From Gonapodya prolifera JEL478 (lineage: Eukaryota > Monoblepharomycota > Monoblepharidomycetes > Monoblepharidales > Gonapodyaceae), in contig KQ965830.1 in assembly GCA_001574975.1 (NCBI GenBank), forward strand, positions 118,676 to 182,675: 64,000 bases of DNA, given 5' to 3'. Shown piece after piece: positions 46,579-57,880 of the stretch. The position numbers were made by a program, and so were the translations under genes. Under the pieces are notes generated by a model. It did not search any database and was not told where the DNA came from. It saw only the letters and a program-made list of their open reading frames with translations. Position 1 is the first letter of the stretch. The number at the start of each line of letters is the position of its first letter.

Positions 46579-47957
46579 ATGCGCCCGCACTCGCGCTCAG
46601 GCTTCTACGCCGTCTCGCCCGACTGCGCGCACACGCCGCACGCAAGGGCATCGTCGCCCGCACGCTCGCCGCTGTCGCGCCGCACGTCCGCGTCCAGTCT
46701 GCCTTCCAAATCGAGCTCGTCGCTCGCGTCCTCCGCAACCTCCGCCGCCGCTGCCGCCACGCACACGTCCACGCCGCCGTCTCCGCTGGGAACCTCCGCC
46801 GCACCAGCCTCCTCTGCAAAGTCGCCCAAGTTTGGCAACAACGACGCGTCCGCAAAACTCATCGACGCAATCGAGGCGGGCGACGCGCGCACCGCACAAG
46901 CGGCAATTGCAGAGGGCGCAGATCCGAACTCGCGCAAGTCCCAGATCCTCGGGTGCATCGTCTACGAAGGGTCGAAATGGTCGTCGTCCTTTCTGGGCTT
47001 TGGCGGTGGCGGGCCAAAGGAGAAGCCTGTTGGAGGGTTCGCGCCCAGGAATGCGCAGGCGAAGGGGGAGAGTGCCCTCGCAGTGGCCATTCTAAGGTGG
47101 GTCCGCTCGAGGTCTAAGCGCCGCGAGACGCTGACCGAGGAGTCCGCCAGAGGCGAGTGACCCTGCGCGGAGCGCATGCTCCAGCCGGAGGCGAGTGATC
47201 CTGCGCGAAGCGCGAATTTACTCTACATACTCTCGCGGAGCGCTTATTCCCACTGGAGGCGAATGTACGGCGCGAGGTGCGAATGATCGTGGTACGAACC
47301 ATAACCCGTCCGTCATTCTTCAGAAACAACCCGCACATTGTCCAGATACTCCTAGACTCGGGAGCGGACCTAAACATCCCCATCGAATGGAAGATCATTC
47401 GCGGCCGCGCCGTATGGAGTGAGCCCATCTGGAACTCGGTGGTCCACGGTGCCACGGCGACGTGGGACATGACGTACCATTTCGGATCTGCACTCGAGCT
47501 GGCCATTGGTGAGGGTCTCACACGGGACCCGCACGGCGAAACGCGCATCGAAGCTAGGGCGACACCACGTGAACTGTGGATCAACATGCCTGGTATCCTC
47601 AACATTATGTCCGACCCGGGCACGCGCGGTGGTGGGAGTAAGGAGAAGCCAACCTTCAAGTCCATTGATTTGGTGCCCAACCTCGAGATCGTCGATATTC
47701 TCCTCCGGCACTGCGTCCGCGTCACCCCAGCAATCCGACCCGCGTTGGAGAAACTTGCGGCGCTTGCACAGGCTAGAGACGACGTCGGTCTGAATTATCG
47801 CAAGGTGGACGTGGATGTGCCTGCGCCGCCGGTCTCGTCTCGGTCGTACTTTGGGAACAGGATCGTACCCGCGCCGACGCAACAGACACGCGATGTCAAG
47901 GTCATTGATCCCAGGAGGCTCGGCATGGTTGGTGGGAGGTCGCATGCGACGTTTTGA
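46579..47957 (+). CDS. ankyrin-repeat protein, 383 aa, two exons
   Basis: Model: join(46579..47096, 47324..47957), phase 2 junction (AG|A for Arg), 383 aa. The N-terminus is Ser/Ala/Pro-rich (MRPHSRSGFYAVSPD). Ankyrin-like units are LIDAIEAGDARTAQAAIAEG with ADPNSRK, ESALAVAILR with NNPHIVQILLDSGADLN, and NLEIVDILLRHCVRV. It is clearly paralogous to the single-exon gene at 40943-42343, which sits 4.2 kb away in the opposite orientation. The intron (227 nt) lies exactly between ALAVAIL and NNPHIVQ, where the paralog reads through without one. Start: first ATG after a C-rich leader; no upstream in-frame ATG within the open frame. Confidence 0.8.
47140..47295. repeat. degenerate GC-rich repeat within the ankyrin-gene intron
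   Basis: Units resembling ggaggcgagtgayc then ctgcgcgaagcgc occur at about 47150, 47187 and 47255, spaced 37-70 bp and slightly diverged, with a partial gcggagcgc at 47235. They fill most of the intron. Confidence 0.6.
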
Positions 47958-49529
47958 GCGTTTGGCGGTGAGCGGTGGGAGGTTGGTGGTCGGGTCGGGC
48001 CCACTCACGGGACGTTTTGATCGGATTGTTTGGGGGCAGGCGGTAGGAGGTGGGTTAGGGTGGGAGGTTGCTGGACAGTCACAAGGGGACGTTTTGACTG
48101 TTGGTCGCTGGGCGATTAGCGGAGGGCGGTGGGAGGGGGATGTTGATTATCTGCTGCCACCTTTGATGCGAGGCGAGTAAAAGAGTAAAGACTAGACGAC
48201 TAGATCTATTTCAGACGGTTTTTTGCATGGACTTTTGTTCAGGTTTTGAAGTGGGAGGGACGGGTTTTGCTGATTGGATTTTGTCATGTCATGTTTTTGT
48301 AAAAGTGCGATTCTGCGCTCGTGATCGTAGACTGTTGCTTTACATTATTTTTGCATCCCGGTCGTTGCACGTGCTCGTGATGGCAAGTGTGGGCTTGGAA
48401 AAGAACGGGGACGTCAAAGTCGAACACGTCCCATATTGTGGCGAAACAAACGCCCGAATTCATTCGACAAGACGCGCACATGTAATTGGTGCGTTCACCC
48501 GAAATCGCGATTCATGAAGTCCATGGACAATGCTCATACAACTGCAATTGCAGGACCTCCACGACAGGTAAACTCGCGAATTGTTTGAATTCGCAGACAA
48601 GAAGTGCCGTTACCGCCCGCTCCAACCGGAGTTCACTCGGCACTTGAAGTCCCGGTAATCGTTCGCATGCCGTATTTCAAAGTCGCAACCGGTACTACGA
48701 GTCACCGATGCAGCATGTTGATGTGAAATCAGAAATACATGATGTCCTACGGGCCTAAACACCCTCCTGCCAGCCCGAACAATCGCTCACCCACGTTCAA
48801 GCTTCAACTTCCACCACCCGCCATTGAATAGAATTGTGCAGAACAGCGCGCCCGGAAACTCACCTTCAGAAACCTTCAGACCCCCTTGGCAAAGGCAGAT
48901 CCTCACCCGAGCTCACGGCCCGCACCTCGCTGATCACCGCAACCTAAACCGTGACCCTCTGCTCCCAAATCGCCTATGTGCCCCATTCGCAACTCCAGTC
49001 ATCTTCCTCACCATCGCAACATCATCGTCGATCTCGCTGTCAGACCCAAACTCGCTTACTGCTCTCGTCCTCGTTCTCCACTTGCCATGTGCTGCTGCCG
49101 CCATGTCGGCGACGACGTCCATCACGACCCGCGCCCACACGAAGGGGTGTGCCGACTGCCATGATCGAGCACGGGCAAGGGTGCTTTCGCAAGGCTGGGT
49201 TGGGGCCCAGCGGCTGGATGCCAGTCGTACAAGTCGCCAGTACTGGAGATTAGGGAACCCAGACACAGACTCGCCGGGACCGGCACGCTCGCAACGCCTC
49301 TGAGCGGAAACGGTCGCCACTCGGCAGCGACCAGTCCACACCGACAGGGAAGCAGCCGGGGTCGCCGTCTCCCTAGTCATCAACCGTCAACCGCACCTCG
49401 CGGTCCTCCTAGTCCAATTCCCTATTCCGCCACCAACGATTCAACCACCACCAGACGCAGACGCGGGGCGTGTTCCTGCTCCAGACGGACGACATCGGCT
49501 TGCACGTCGTCGAGCAATCCTTCCTCTTG
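47958..49529. other. intergenic between converging genes, no gene seen
   Basis: It contains the 3' flank of the ankyrin gene (G-rich to 48180), then about 700 bp without ORFs. A 159 aa plus ORF (48824-49303) lies opposite a 149 aa minus ORF, neither with a recognised domain. The stretch adjoining 49529 may include the former cytosolic tail of the binding-protein pseudogene (LLDDVQADVVRLEQEH on the minus strand after its present stop). Confidence 0.4.
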
Positions 49530-50945
49530 TCACACGCCTCCCGTCTTCTGCCTCATGTGGCGGTTGGCGAGGTCCTTGCGGCGTCTACACCAAATCACCC
49601 CACCCACGATCGCGAGTATGATAGTGAAGATGACGCCAGCTGCGAGTGACGCAAAGATCTTGCCCGCGCCAGAGCCCGTGGCGATGATTGACGTCACGGA
49701 CAGCGAAGGTTTCGATGGAGGTGATGGTTTGGTACGTGAGGGTTGAAGAGATGGTACCGCCCGGGCTTTGGGCGGATGTGACGGTAGATGAGATGTCGGA
49801 TGAGGGGAAGTGGGGTGTGGGTGGGTGGCTCGACATGTGGGAAAGGGGAAGTCTGGATAACTCACCTGCAACCGCAGCAACGCTCCGCACCCAAATCGGT
49901 TTCCGCCCGGGCTAGAAGCGTGAGATATCGTACTGCAGCTGTTCGGGCACCGCAAGGCGCAACTGGTCGAAATCTACTGGTACCACCCAAACATTCGAAG
50001 TTACCTCTGTCAGTGAACAGGGACATCTCCATCCCCGTCTCCACAGTCAATACTCACCAATCAATCCACCTAGTCCGTCTCGATGCTCCCCTCCACGCTA
50101 TACAGCTTCCGTTGCACCAAGAACCTGAACCGGGCCTCGTGTGCGTCCGGGAACTCGTGCGGGATGCAAGTCAACAAGCGTTGAGACACCGGGGGTTTCG
50201 TCGATCAAGATGTTGACCGCGAGCCGGGCGGAGAGGGCGGGGACCGTATTGGGGATGACGATGGGGGCGTTGCCTGGGGCGAGGAGAAAGCGTTTGACTT
50301 GCAGGAGAGCTCGACGTCATCATCCTGGTTACATCATCTCGCATCCTCCATAAATTCCATGAGTACTAAATTGGAGCATCTTCCTACTCTTTTGGTAAAG
50401 AACATGGCTCGAACACCACCTGCCAAACTTTTCAAAGAACTACGTGATCCACCGACCACAGAGTACCCGTCCGAAAATTACATGACCCATTTTCCCGCTC
50501 CCGCCCCTTTCTTTGCTGTACGCCATCCACAGGTAGGGTGTGTCAGCGAAGGGTGGGTCAGTCGAGGGACTTGGTGAAAATGTGAGTAGAGACAACTCAC
50601 ACCCTACAAAAAGCATGCCCGTCACGACGTTTGCCGCAATGTGTAGCTGTTTGAGTATTCAATTTTCTAAGTGTTGGAGAGCTCCGCCTGGCAGCGGGAA
50701 GTGGGCGGCAAAGTCAGGCAGTCCACTCTGAGAGAGCCATACGACGACCAATGACTTATTCGGCGGCACCTTGTCCGGAAAGTATTCCTTGCCATTCTCG
50801 CGCTGCACCGGATAGACAGAGGACTCGGGCGATACCTAGGGAGACAAGAGGACACGGTCGCGACCGCCACGACTGCCAATGCACCCCATCCGCCATCTCT
50901 GAGCCGTTTGGAGCTGCTCTGCACGGGGCAAGCGTTAGTCCGCAT
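49530..50945 (-). pseudogene. substrate-binding-protein family copy 1, decayed; partner of the gene at 51275
   Basis: Pieces of the family occur in order. A hydrophobic leader is near the ATG at 50945 (GALAVVAVATVSSCL), then NGKEYFPDKVPP (compare DYFPDK in the intact genes). NAPIVIPNTVP with LAVNILIDETPGV (compare KVDLLIDDTES) and FPDAHEARFRFLVQRKL follow. FDQLRLAVPEQLQYDISRF is broken by TAG at 49914-49912 where the intact gene continues. The end is a transmembrane helix FASLAAGVIFTIILAIVGGV with basic stop-transfer residues. The leader and the mature part are in different frames, and the central LEWIKF section is missing. Clearly non-functional as read. Confidence 0.75.
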
Positions 50946-51260
50946 CGCGATCCCGTGTCGCTGCTTGTGGTGAGTTTTGCCGTTTTGCAGTACGGTACCG
51001 GTACATATTCGACACCAGGCAACTCAGATAATTGCCAATCTCTTTTAGAGATAAGCTGTGATGTTTATTTACAGTTCCAGATTTACAGGTCTGTATTTGA
51101 CCACCTCACATCGTAGGCAGTATTCTAACACCATGTCTTTATATCCGTACACCGCCAATTTTCTCCACCTTCGTGCGTGGATTCCGCCAAGAGTTTTGGT
51201 GTGGCCGACCATGCTACCTCACTGCCACGATGCTGCGGACGCACTCTTGACCTTTTCCCC

Positions 51261-51278
51261 ATGAACATCCGCCGATGA
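51261..51278 (+). promoter_or_regulatory. upstream mini-ORF (5 codons) overlapping the start of the binding-protein gene
   Basis: ATG AAC ATC CGC CGA TGA: the stop codon TGA overlaps the main ATG as ATGA. Such an arrangement can couple termination and reinitiation, or lower translation of the main frame. I infer this from the sequence only. Confidence 0.5.
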
Positions 51279-53952
51279 TTCGATCACCGCTCCGTTTCCA
51301 ATCTTCGCCTGCGCTTTTGTGCGTGCTGGTCGCACTGCTGTGTTGCGCACTTGGGCCAATTGTCGTGGGTGCTCAGAAACCAGGTAAGTTTTGGCTCTTT
51401 CATTGGCCCTATTTGGCGGACCCCGCGGCTATCAGAACCTTTGGAGAGCTTCGTACTGGTCATTGAGTGGTGCGATGGCCCTTCAATCCATCTCGGAAAT
51501 GGTGCCATCAAGCCATATCCCACAATTTGGCGGTGCTGTTTTGGGTCCCGAATCCGGACCATCCCCGCTTTAAATACAAACGGAGGATGCTTCGACGACT
51601 GTTGGAACTGTGTCTTCTCCCTGTATCGCCGTTCCAATGATGATTGCCGACTGGGAGGCACTGGGAACCGTCCTCTTGGCATGTCCTCAAGACACCTCGC
51701 AGTTTGGACTCACCCGCCCTACCACCCACCCAGCATGTCCATACACCGGGGCGTTTGACCCAACTCGTGATTATTTCCCTGATAAGGCAGCCCCGCGTGA
51801 GTCTCTGTTCCCTTCTCTCACACGAACGTCAAGTGATGGTGAACGTCTGCAATGAACACACATGTCACCTCGGGAACAGTCATGTCCCAGTTCTGGAACA
51901 TCACGTACACGAAGTCCTATAAACTACTCCAAAACTACAAGGCCGGTACCAATTACGTTCTCTGTGAGTGCTAGGTTCCCTCTCTTTCGCCCATCTCTGG
52001 ACGCCTACGTGTCTTACGCCAACCTACCGCGCTCATTTAGACCCATGCGGCACCCCAAAACCCGAATTGGCGAGCTTATCGCCAAACACTACATTCTACG
52101 AGGTCCCGGCGTACTTCACCGGCACGGCGAGCCGGACAGCCATCAGGTTTCTCGAGGTATATCTCCCCTTTCCTACCTCGCTCCCCTCTACCCAATCAAC
52201 TCATCTCACTCACATATCCACCACTCAAGCGCCTCGGGCTCCGCACTCAAATCAAGTTCGTCCCCGCCACATCCCTCGTCACATCGCCCTGCCTCTCCCT
52301 CCTCGCCGAGCAAGACCAGGTCCGATCCATCTACCCGGGGTTCGATGTGAAGGAGGCGAACGTCGACGTACTGTTCGCGAGACAGGCCGATGGGGGTACG
52401 AGTGAGGTGTTGGCGGATGTCTTGCAGCAGAGTGTGCTGGTGGGTTCGAGCTCTGCTCTGTGACGAGTCACGTTGTTTTTCGAGTTCGCGTTGACGTTTC
52501 GCTCCCCGTGCAATGCTCCAACCGTCGTCGCTCCTCTATCCTTGGCACGGACCCCCATCCATTTTTCGACTTTGTCACCCACGTCCCGCACCAACTCCCC
52601 CAGCTCTCCACATACTACGAATCCGTCCCCCTCGAAAAACTCGAGTGGATCAAATTCATATCCGCCTTCTTTAACCTCGAAGCCCGCGCCAACACAATCT
52701 TCCAGTCCGTCCAGCAGGTCCTCCAGTGCAACGCTGCCGCGCTCGCACAGGCCAACCTGACAGCAGCCACGGGCGTCGTCGGAAGAGTCAGTAATATCGC
52801 TTGGGTGGGAAAGAATGCGGACGGGACGTATTCGACCCAGGAGTATGGTTATAAGGTGAAGATGGTGCAGGATGCCGGTGGGTCTTACACGTGCTATTCC
52901 GCGTCATGGGATACCTTTTGAAGTCGCGGTAACTCTCCGTACCAGGCGCGAGCCCCTTCCCCTACGTCGCACCCGACACTGGAGCCGGTATCCCAAGCTA
53001 CCTGAGCAAGGTCGATCTGCTTATCGACGACACCGAAAGCAATGTCGAGACCCTCAACGACCTGCTCCAGGTGTACAATCTCACGTCTCCAACCGTCGAA
53101 TCTACTTACGCGTTTGTCCGACAGAGGATGGCGTTTAGGTTGGATGGACGGAGGAAGGCGGGAGCGTCCCCATTGGATGGTAGGTGGTGCGAAGGTTTTT
53201 TTCGGTCGAAATGCGTTTGGAAGTAATATGGGTATGCGTCCCTCGGCAGAGTTCCAGCAATCGTACTGGGCCATGCCCGACCATATTCAGCAGGACGTCA
53301 TAAACATGGTGTACCCATTCTACAACCCTAACTGGACGCGCATGTGGACACGCAACGTCGCTCTCGGTACGTGATCGCTGCTCACTTCAGCGTCGTACCT
53401 TTGCATACCAATACACGATTGTACCAACACCTACAAACGACGCCCGCAGGAGAAACCTATTCAGTCATAAACTCCACGCAATGCCCCAACGGTGACCCTT
53501 CTTCCGACTTCGACCTTAGTTATCAACGCGTGACATGCCCGTCTCAGTCTGGTCTGAGGGCTGGCCAGCCCGGCCCTGGCAGTCTCGGAGCGGGAGCGTC
53601 GTCGGGCAATGGCCAATCCTCTACCAGCGCTACCGACGGGTCCTCGAAGAGTGGTCTCCCTACGGGTGCCGTCATTGGAATCATTGCGGGCTCTCTGGGA
53701 ATAGTCCTTCTCTCTGTTGTCGGCATTGCTGTGTGGTACCGCGCACGCGGCCAGCGAGGCGCCGTCGAGGACCACCTCCGTGGCATGGGTATCGTATTCT
53801 CTCGAGGACCTACGTCGGAGTCCCGTCGACCCGCCGTGGTTGCCCTGGGAGGGAAGTCGGACGAGCGCAGGGAGTGGTTGCGTTTGGAGGAGATGATGGG
53901 GGATGTGGATGAGGCGCCTTTGAGGGGGCGCGACAGTGGTGACTTGAGATAG
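51275..53952 (+). CDS. surface-anchored substrate-binding protein (TroA/FecB-like), copy 2, 569 aa
   Basis: Nine exons: join(51275..51383, 51734..51796, 51880..51963, 52041..52156, 52230..52439, 52604..52877, 52946..53179, 53250..53366, 53450..53952); all GT-AG, all phases close, 569 aa. Residues 1-33 are a signal peptide (CVLVALLCCALGPIVVGAQ). The ectodomain has CPYTGAFDPTRDYFPDK, then LEWIKFISAFFNLEARAN (about 207-224), NIAWVG (258-263), a Tyr-Lys-Val stretch, and KVDLLIDDT (307-315). These follow the order of the bacterial helical-backbone binding proteins of iron, siderophore and metal ABC importers, where a WIKF-type helix and a V-DxLIDxT strand are typical. A Ser/Gly-rich stalk leads to one transmembrane helix (about 474-498) and a 70-residue basic/acidic tail. 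Several N-glycosylation sites (NIT, NTT, NLT, NWT) fit secretion. Ligand unknown; a role in nutrient or metal capture or sensing at the plasma membrane is inference. Intron sites are shared with copy 4. Confidence 0.8.
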
Positions 53953-54066
53953 AGTAGCATTACAGTCTGTATGTCTGGGCCTGCTCAATTGGTATTTGAA
54001 GTGAGGGCATGTGCTCTGCCACAGTTGGTTGGGGATTGCGGCTCGTGCAAACAGTCGCACTCCAAG

Positions 54067-56386
54067 ATGGTGGGGACACCCGACTCCGGCGTCGACGACG
54101 ATTCTTTCGTGCTGGCGCCCGGTGCTTACCCGTACGACTACATACCGAGAATGTCCTCTCCTGAGTCGTCTGCTGACGAGTCAAAAGCGGGCAAACGATT
54201 ACCGCCGCCGGATTCCGATTTCGAGCCGGAGACTGGAGCGAGCAATGCCGAAACTGCAAAGCAACCGCGACGGCCCGCTGGCGGAAACTGGACGGGGTGC
54301 TCATGTGCAATGGTGGGTGAAGCTACGAATTTGAACTTCGACTCATTTCACCATCTGATGAGGTGACATGCCGCCACTCTCAGCGTGCTTTCAATATCAG
54401 CAAACGTATGATGATAATCGGACATCCGCTATTTTCAATAAGCCAACAGTGGAATACGGTGAGCTTTTTGGGTAGTCCCCAACGCGCTCCGCAGTCAATG
54501 AACCGAAATCATCCCTCCAGTATATCGCCCGCCCAAGCCAGAACTCGTATGCAAGAACTGCTAGACGACAACTACGACCCGGCGGCGGAAGCGGGAAGGT
54601 GAAGACTATTGCAATGGTATATACCCATCAGTCACGGAACTGAAGATCGTCGTGCAACATGAAGCGTGCTATCAGTAGGAGCGCGTAAATTGTGTAAAGC
54701 GACCTACTGGCAAGACCTATGCACGGATCAAGAGCAAGACGAGTGGGTTTCCGGCTCCTCCCGCGTCGTTAAGAATGTTGAGACTACTTTCTGATTATTG
54801 GAAGTCGTACAAAACGCTCTTTGGAGAGCAAATCTGCGACCTCCGGCCAAACCAGAAAACTGTTCTGATGGAAACACCGAGCATACTCCTTGGCACATTC
54901 TTACGCCAATGCCTCCACGAGAGCGGGTCGGACGGTTACCGAAAGTAAATTCTGTGGCGTCTTCAACTAACCCTGGTGTAACGCGGGGAGACTTGCCGTC
55001 GATTACTTATGATCGTGTGGTCGTGGGACGTGGTGCGGCTGCAGTTGTGCGCAAAGAGTTCGTAAAGGTGTCCAAGAGAGTCCATGATAGGTCTTTTGTG
55101 CCGGTGGAACGACCTGAACCCCCAATACCCTGCACGAGAAGGCGAGTAACTTTGGTGAGAGATCTCACCGATGAAGATTCCGTTGGTTCAGTTGATATCG
55201 CAGTGAGTGTTGGGGCTATGCTTATTCGTAATGTAATCTGAATTGTAGATGGCACCACATTGTAGGCTGGGCAACCGGAGCTGAGTCCCTCATCCCGACA
55301 ACGGTGCGCGTTACCGACGTCTAGACACCGGCGTATTAGGCCACGGTCTGAGAGAATCCGTGTCTGGTGATGAACTGTTGTACAACACCCGAGACACAGT
55401 TATCACTGTACACGGAACCAACATTCCTCCACAACTCGCCAGCCATAATGGATTCAGTGCCCCAATGACCGACGCACCATCCACGTCCCCGACTACAAAC
55501 TACATCACAGCGCAGCTGTCAAATATGAACCGATCATCTCTCGTCGGACTATTCCTTCCCAAGAAACCGAAACTGTTTCTTTCTGGCTCTGAGATCCAAC
55601 CGACGTGGTTTGCATCACCCGAAGCGCTTCTCGCTGGATTTGCTACACCAGATGGTAATAACTCCAAATTGGTTTCGAAGAGACACGAGATTGAAGCGAT
55701 CATGGAGTTGCCAAGTGGAACAGTATGACGGGGCGTTTGAGGCGCGCGCCCATTTTCCACTGGTCGTATTTGAAAGTGACCTGATTTCTGGACATAGAAA
55801 CCAGATCGTTTACCCACAATAGGTTCAGAAATAGAAGAACAAGTTTACTGCTCAGAATTAATCGCGTGACAGTTTACACGGAGTGAAGAGATAGTCGACA
55901 GGTCTTGTAATTAGCACCAATCGCAACCATTTACGTCGGCAGTTACGGGTCGGGTACAAAATCAAATACTCAAAAAATAGCTCGTACAAAGTAACTCTTC
56001 GAGCAAGAATGCTTCTCGCAGAACGTCCATAACTTAGCGAGCCAATCACCATGCAAATTAGACAACACCGTATGATGGTGGAGGGTATCCACCCTATGAG
56101 GCCGACGGTCGTGTGGCGCCAGCCGTCAACGCTTCACTCTCCTATGCCTCCGGCATGAACGCAACCGGAGCGCCAACTGGCCTGGTTAAAGACTACTTCT
56201 CCCGGGCCGCTTCCTGTACCACAAACGGCTTGGAACCGGGGAACCAGCTGTTCTGCGGCCAGGAATTCCAGCATCGCGTCATCCTCGGACGTCAACCTTC
56301 CGTCGTCGAGACCGACCAACAATTCCACCTGTCCACCACTTCAGTCGTGCCGGCATGGTGCCGCTCCGAGGCTGGCTGTAAATGTG
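54067..56386 (+). other. probable multi-exon gene or genes of unknown function, splice model unresolved
   Basis: Several exon-like stretches on the plus strand have good coding character and correct splice signals. 54067 onward: MVGTPDSGVDDDSFVLAPGA, ending at a GTGGGT donor. 54403: QTYDDNRTSAIFNKPTVEYG, donor GTGAGC. 54539: RTRMQELLDDNYDPAAEAG. About 54900-55203: LPSITYDRVVVGRGAAAVV and RRVTLVRDLTDEDSVG, donor GTGAGT. 55360-55726: NMNRSSLVGLFLPKKPKLF. 56065-56386: LVKDYFSRAASCTTNGLEPG, donor GTGAGT. The first three join in phase; the others could not be joined with certainty. No domain recognised. It lies between two members of the binding-protein family but shows no similarity to them. Confidence 0.35.
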
Positions 56387-56389
56387 AGT

Positions 56390-57880
56390 GGGATAGGAGA
56401 TGGGCGATCCCGCATGATATACGTCCGACGTTGCGTTGGTTCACGAGGTAGCCTGCCCATCGCTAGCGCCAAAAGTGCACCAACTGTCCCGGTGACGGCT
56501 GCTATGGGGAAGCTTGAGGATCCTGACTTGACTGTCTGGCGTCCGTTCTGGTCAGTGGCCTGGGTAGTAATACCCACCGATGTGCACACGGATGGTGGTG
56601 AGCCGAGTGGTGGTGTTAGTGTCATCGATGAGCACATCTGCTTCGTCTGCTTCGAGGATGCCTTTCACGACGCCCGAGAGGAGGGCTTTGTTTGGGATGA
56701 CGATCGCAGTGCCACCTAAAATGACGAACGTTCGGGGTTGAGGTGTGTAAGGAATTCGAGAAAGGATCGGCTGGAGTGGTGAGACGAATCCCTTCCTCAC
56801 CTACATCGTGAATCATTTGACTCTTGTAGGTCCAATGAGTCGTCTTGAAGCTGTCCCCATTGAACCCCATCCACGCGACGATGGGCGTCTTCTCTCCATA
56901 TTGCGTCGCGAACGAACTCTCGATAACATTCGAATCGCACGTGTACCGAGGAGAGACGGCGTCGAAGGTGTTCTTCGCTAGACCTTCGAGGTTGACGAAG
57001 GTGGCGACGAAACTTGATCCATTCGAATTTCTCAAGTGGCATCGATTCGTACGGGGATGAGACCTTGTCATGGTCAAGGTAGGTGCACATAACGTCAATA
57101 ATCTTCGAGCTCGTCGTAACGAGCATCGGACTTACTGTGACATCTAATACCGCCATGTTTGCAGTTGTCTCGTTCGGGTCCCGAGGCCCCGGTTAAAGAT
57201 GATTTCGACGCCGGTGCCACCCGAGCATTCTGGATCGACGTAAGGTAGCCATCCTGCGCCAGCTTCGGCACACAAGTGGGCGTCGGGGACGCAGAGAAGG
57301 CGTTCCATAAATGAAAGACAGTGGATTGAAGGGCGCGTTACCAAGGGTGGTTGGCGAGGATCATGATATCAAGTTCGTCTGGTTTGCCAGGGTGTTGGTC
57401 AGTACTTTATAGTTCCCATGATACCCGATCGCCCATTATTTAGAGATAGTTTGGTGCGAATCAGCAAATTTGAACGGGAATCTGATCGAGGGGAGTGGAA
57501 CAGGAATCAAAAGGTCAGGTGCAGGCTGAAACGGTTACCCTCCAACCTTCCCCAGTCCCCTCGGCAAACCCACCAGACAAGGCCCCCGAGACACGCACTT
57601 AGTGCCACCTTATCCGGAAAATAATCAACATTTGAATTGAGCGATCCCGACGTCGGACAAGCCGGTACTGTCCGATTAGGAATTGCGACAGTTGGAGCGG
57701 GCCCCGAAACGAGGGCGATTGCCAGGGAGAGCGCCAGGATTGGCAGCGTGTTTACGTGCACTTTGTTTGCAGAGTGGCGAGGTGGGCGGACATGCCAGGG
57801 CAAAATGTTCGAGAAAAGGGGAAGGGCCGCAGTAGAGGCAGTGAGAGTGCTTGGTGAACGAACACAACTTCGATGGGACA
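56390..57880 (-). pseudogene. substrate-binding-protein family copy 3, decayed; partner of the gene at 57873
   Basis: Family pieces in order on the minus strand: a hydrophobic leader TLPILALSLAIALVSG, then NSNVDYFPDK, NYKVLTNTLANQTN (compare SYKIISNILLNQTY), and AHLCAEAGAGWLPYVDPEC with GTGVEIIFNRG. YESMPLEKFEWIKF is followed by VATFVNLEGLAKN only after a one-base frameshift in the TTT run at about 57010. Then come PIVAWMGF, DEADVLIDDTN, and a helix FPIAAVTGTVGALLALAMG. An in-frame stop follows the NQTN section. The ATG nearest the leader (57880) overlaps the start codon of the plus-strand gene, so the start is also doubtful. Confidence 0.75.

Noticed and set aside
46271-46855. 194 aa minus-strand Arg-rich ORF
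   Set aside because: Antisense to the Ala/Ser-rich N-terminus of the ankyrin paralog. The Arg content is a by-product of GC-rich antisense codons.
50299-50577. 92 aa plus-strand ORF
   Set aside because: Opposite the binding-protein pseudogene copy 1. No domain and no supporting splice signals.
51284-51682. 132 aa minus-strand ORF
   Set aside because: It covers the signal-peptide exon and intron 1 of the binding-protein gene on the other strand. No domain.
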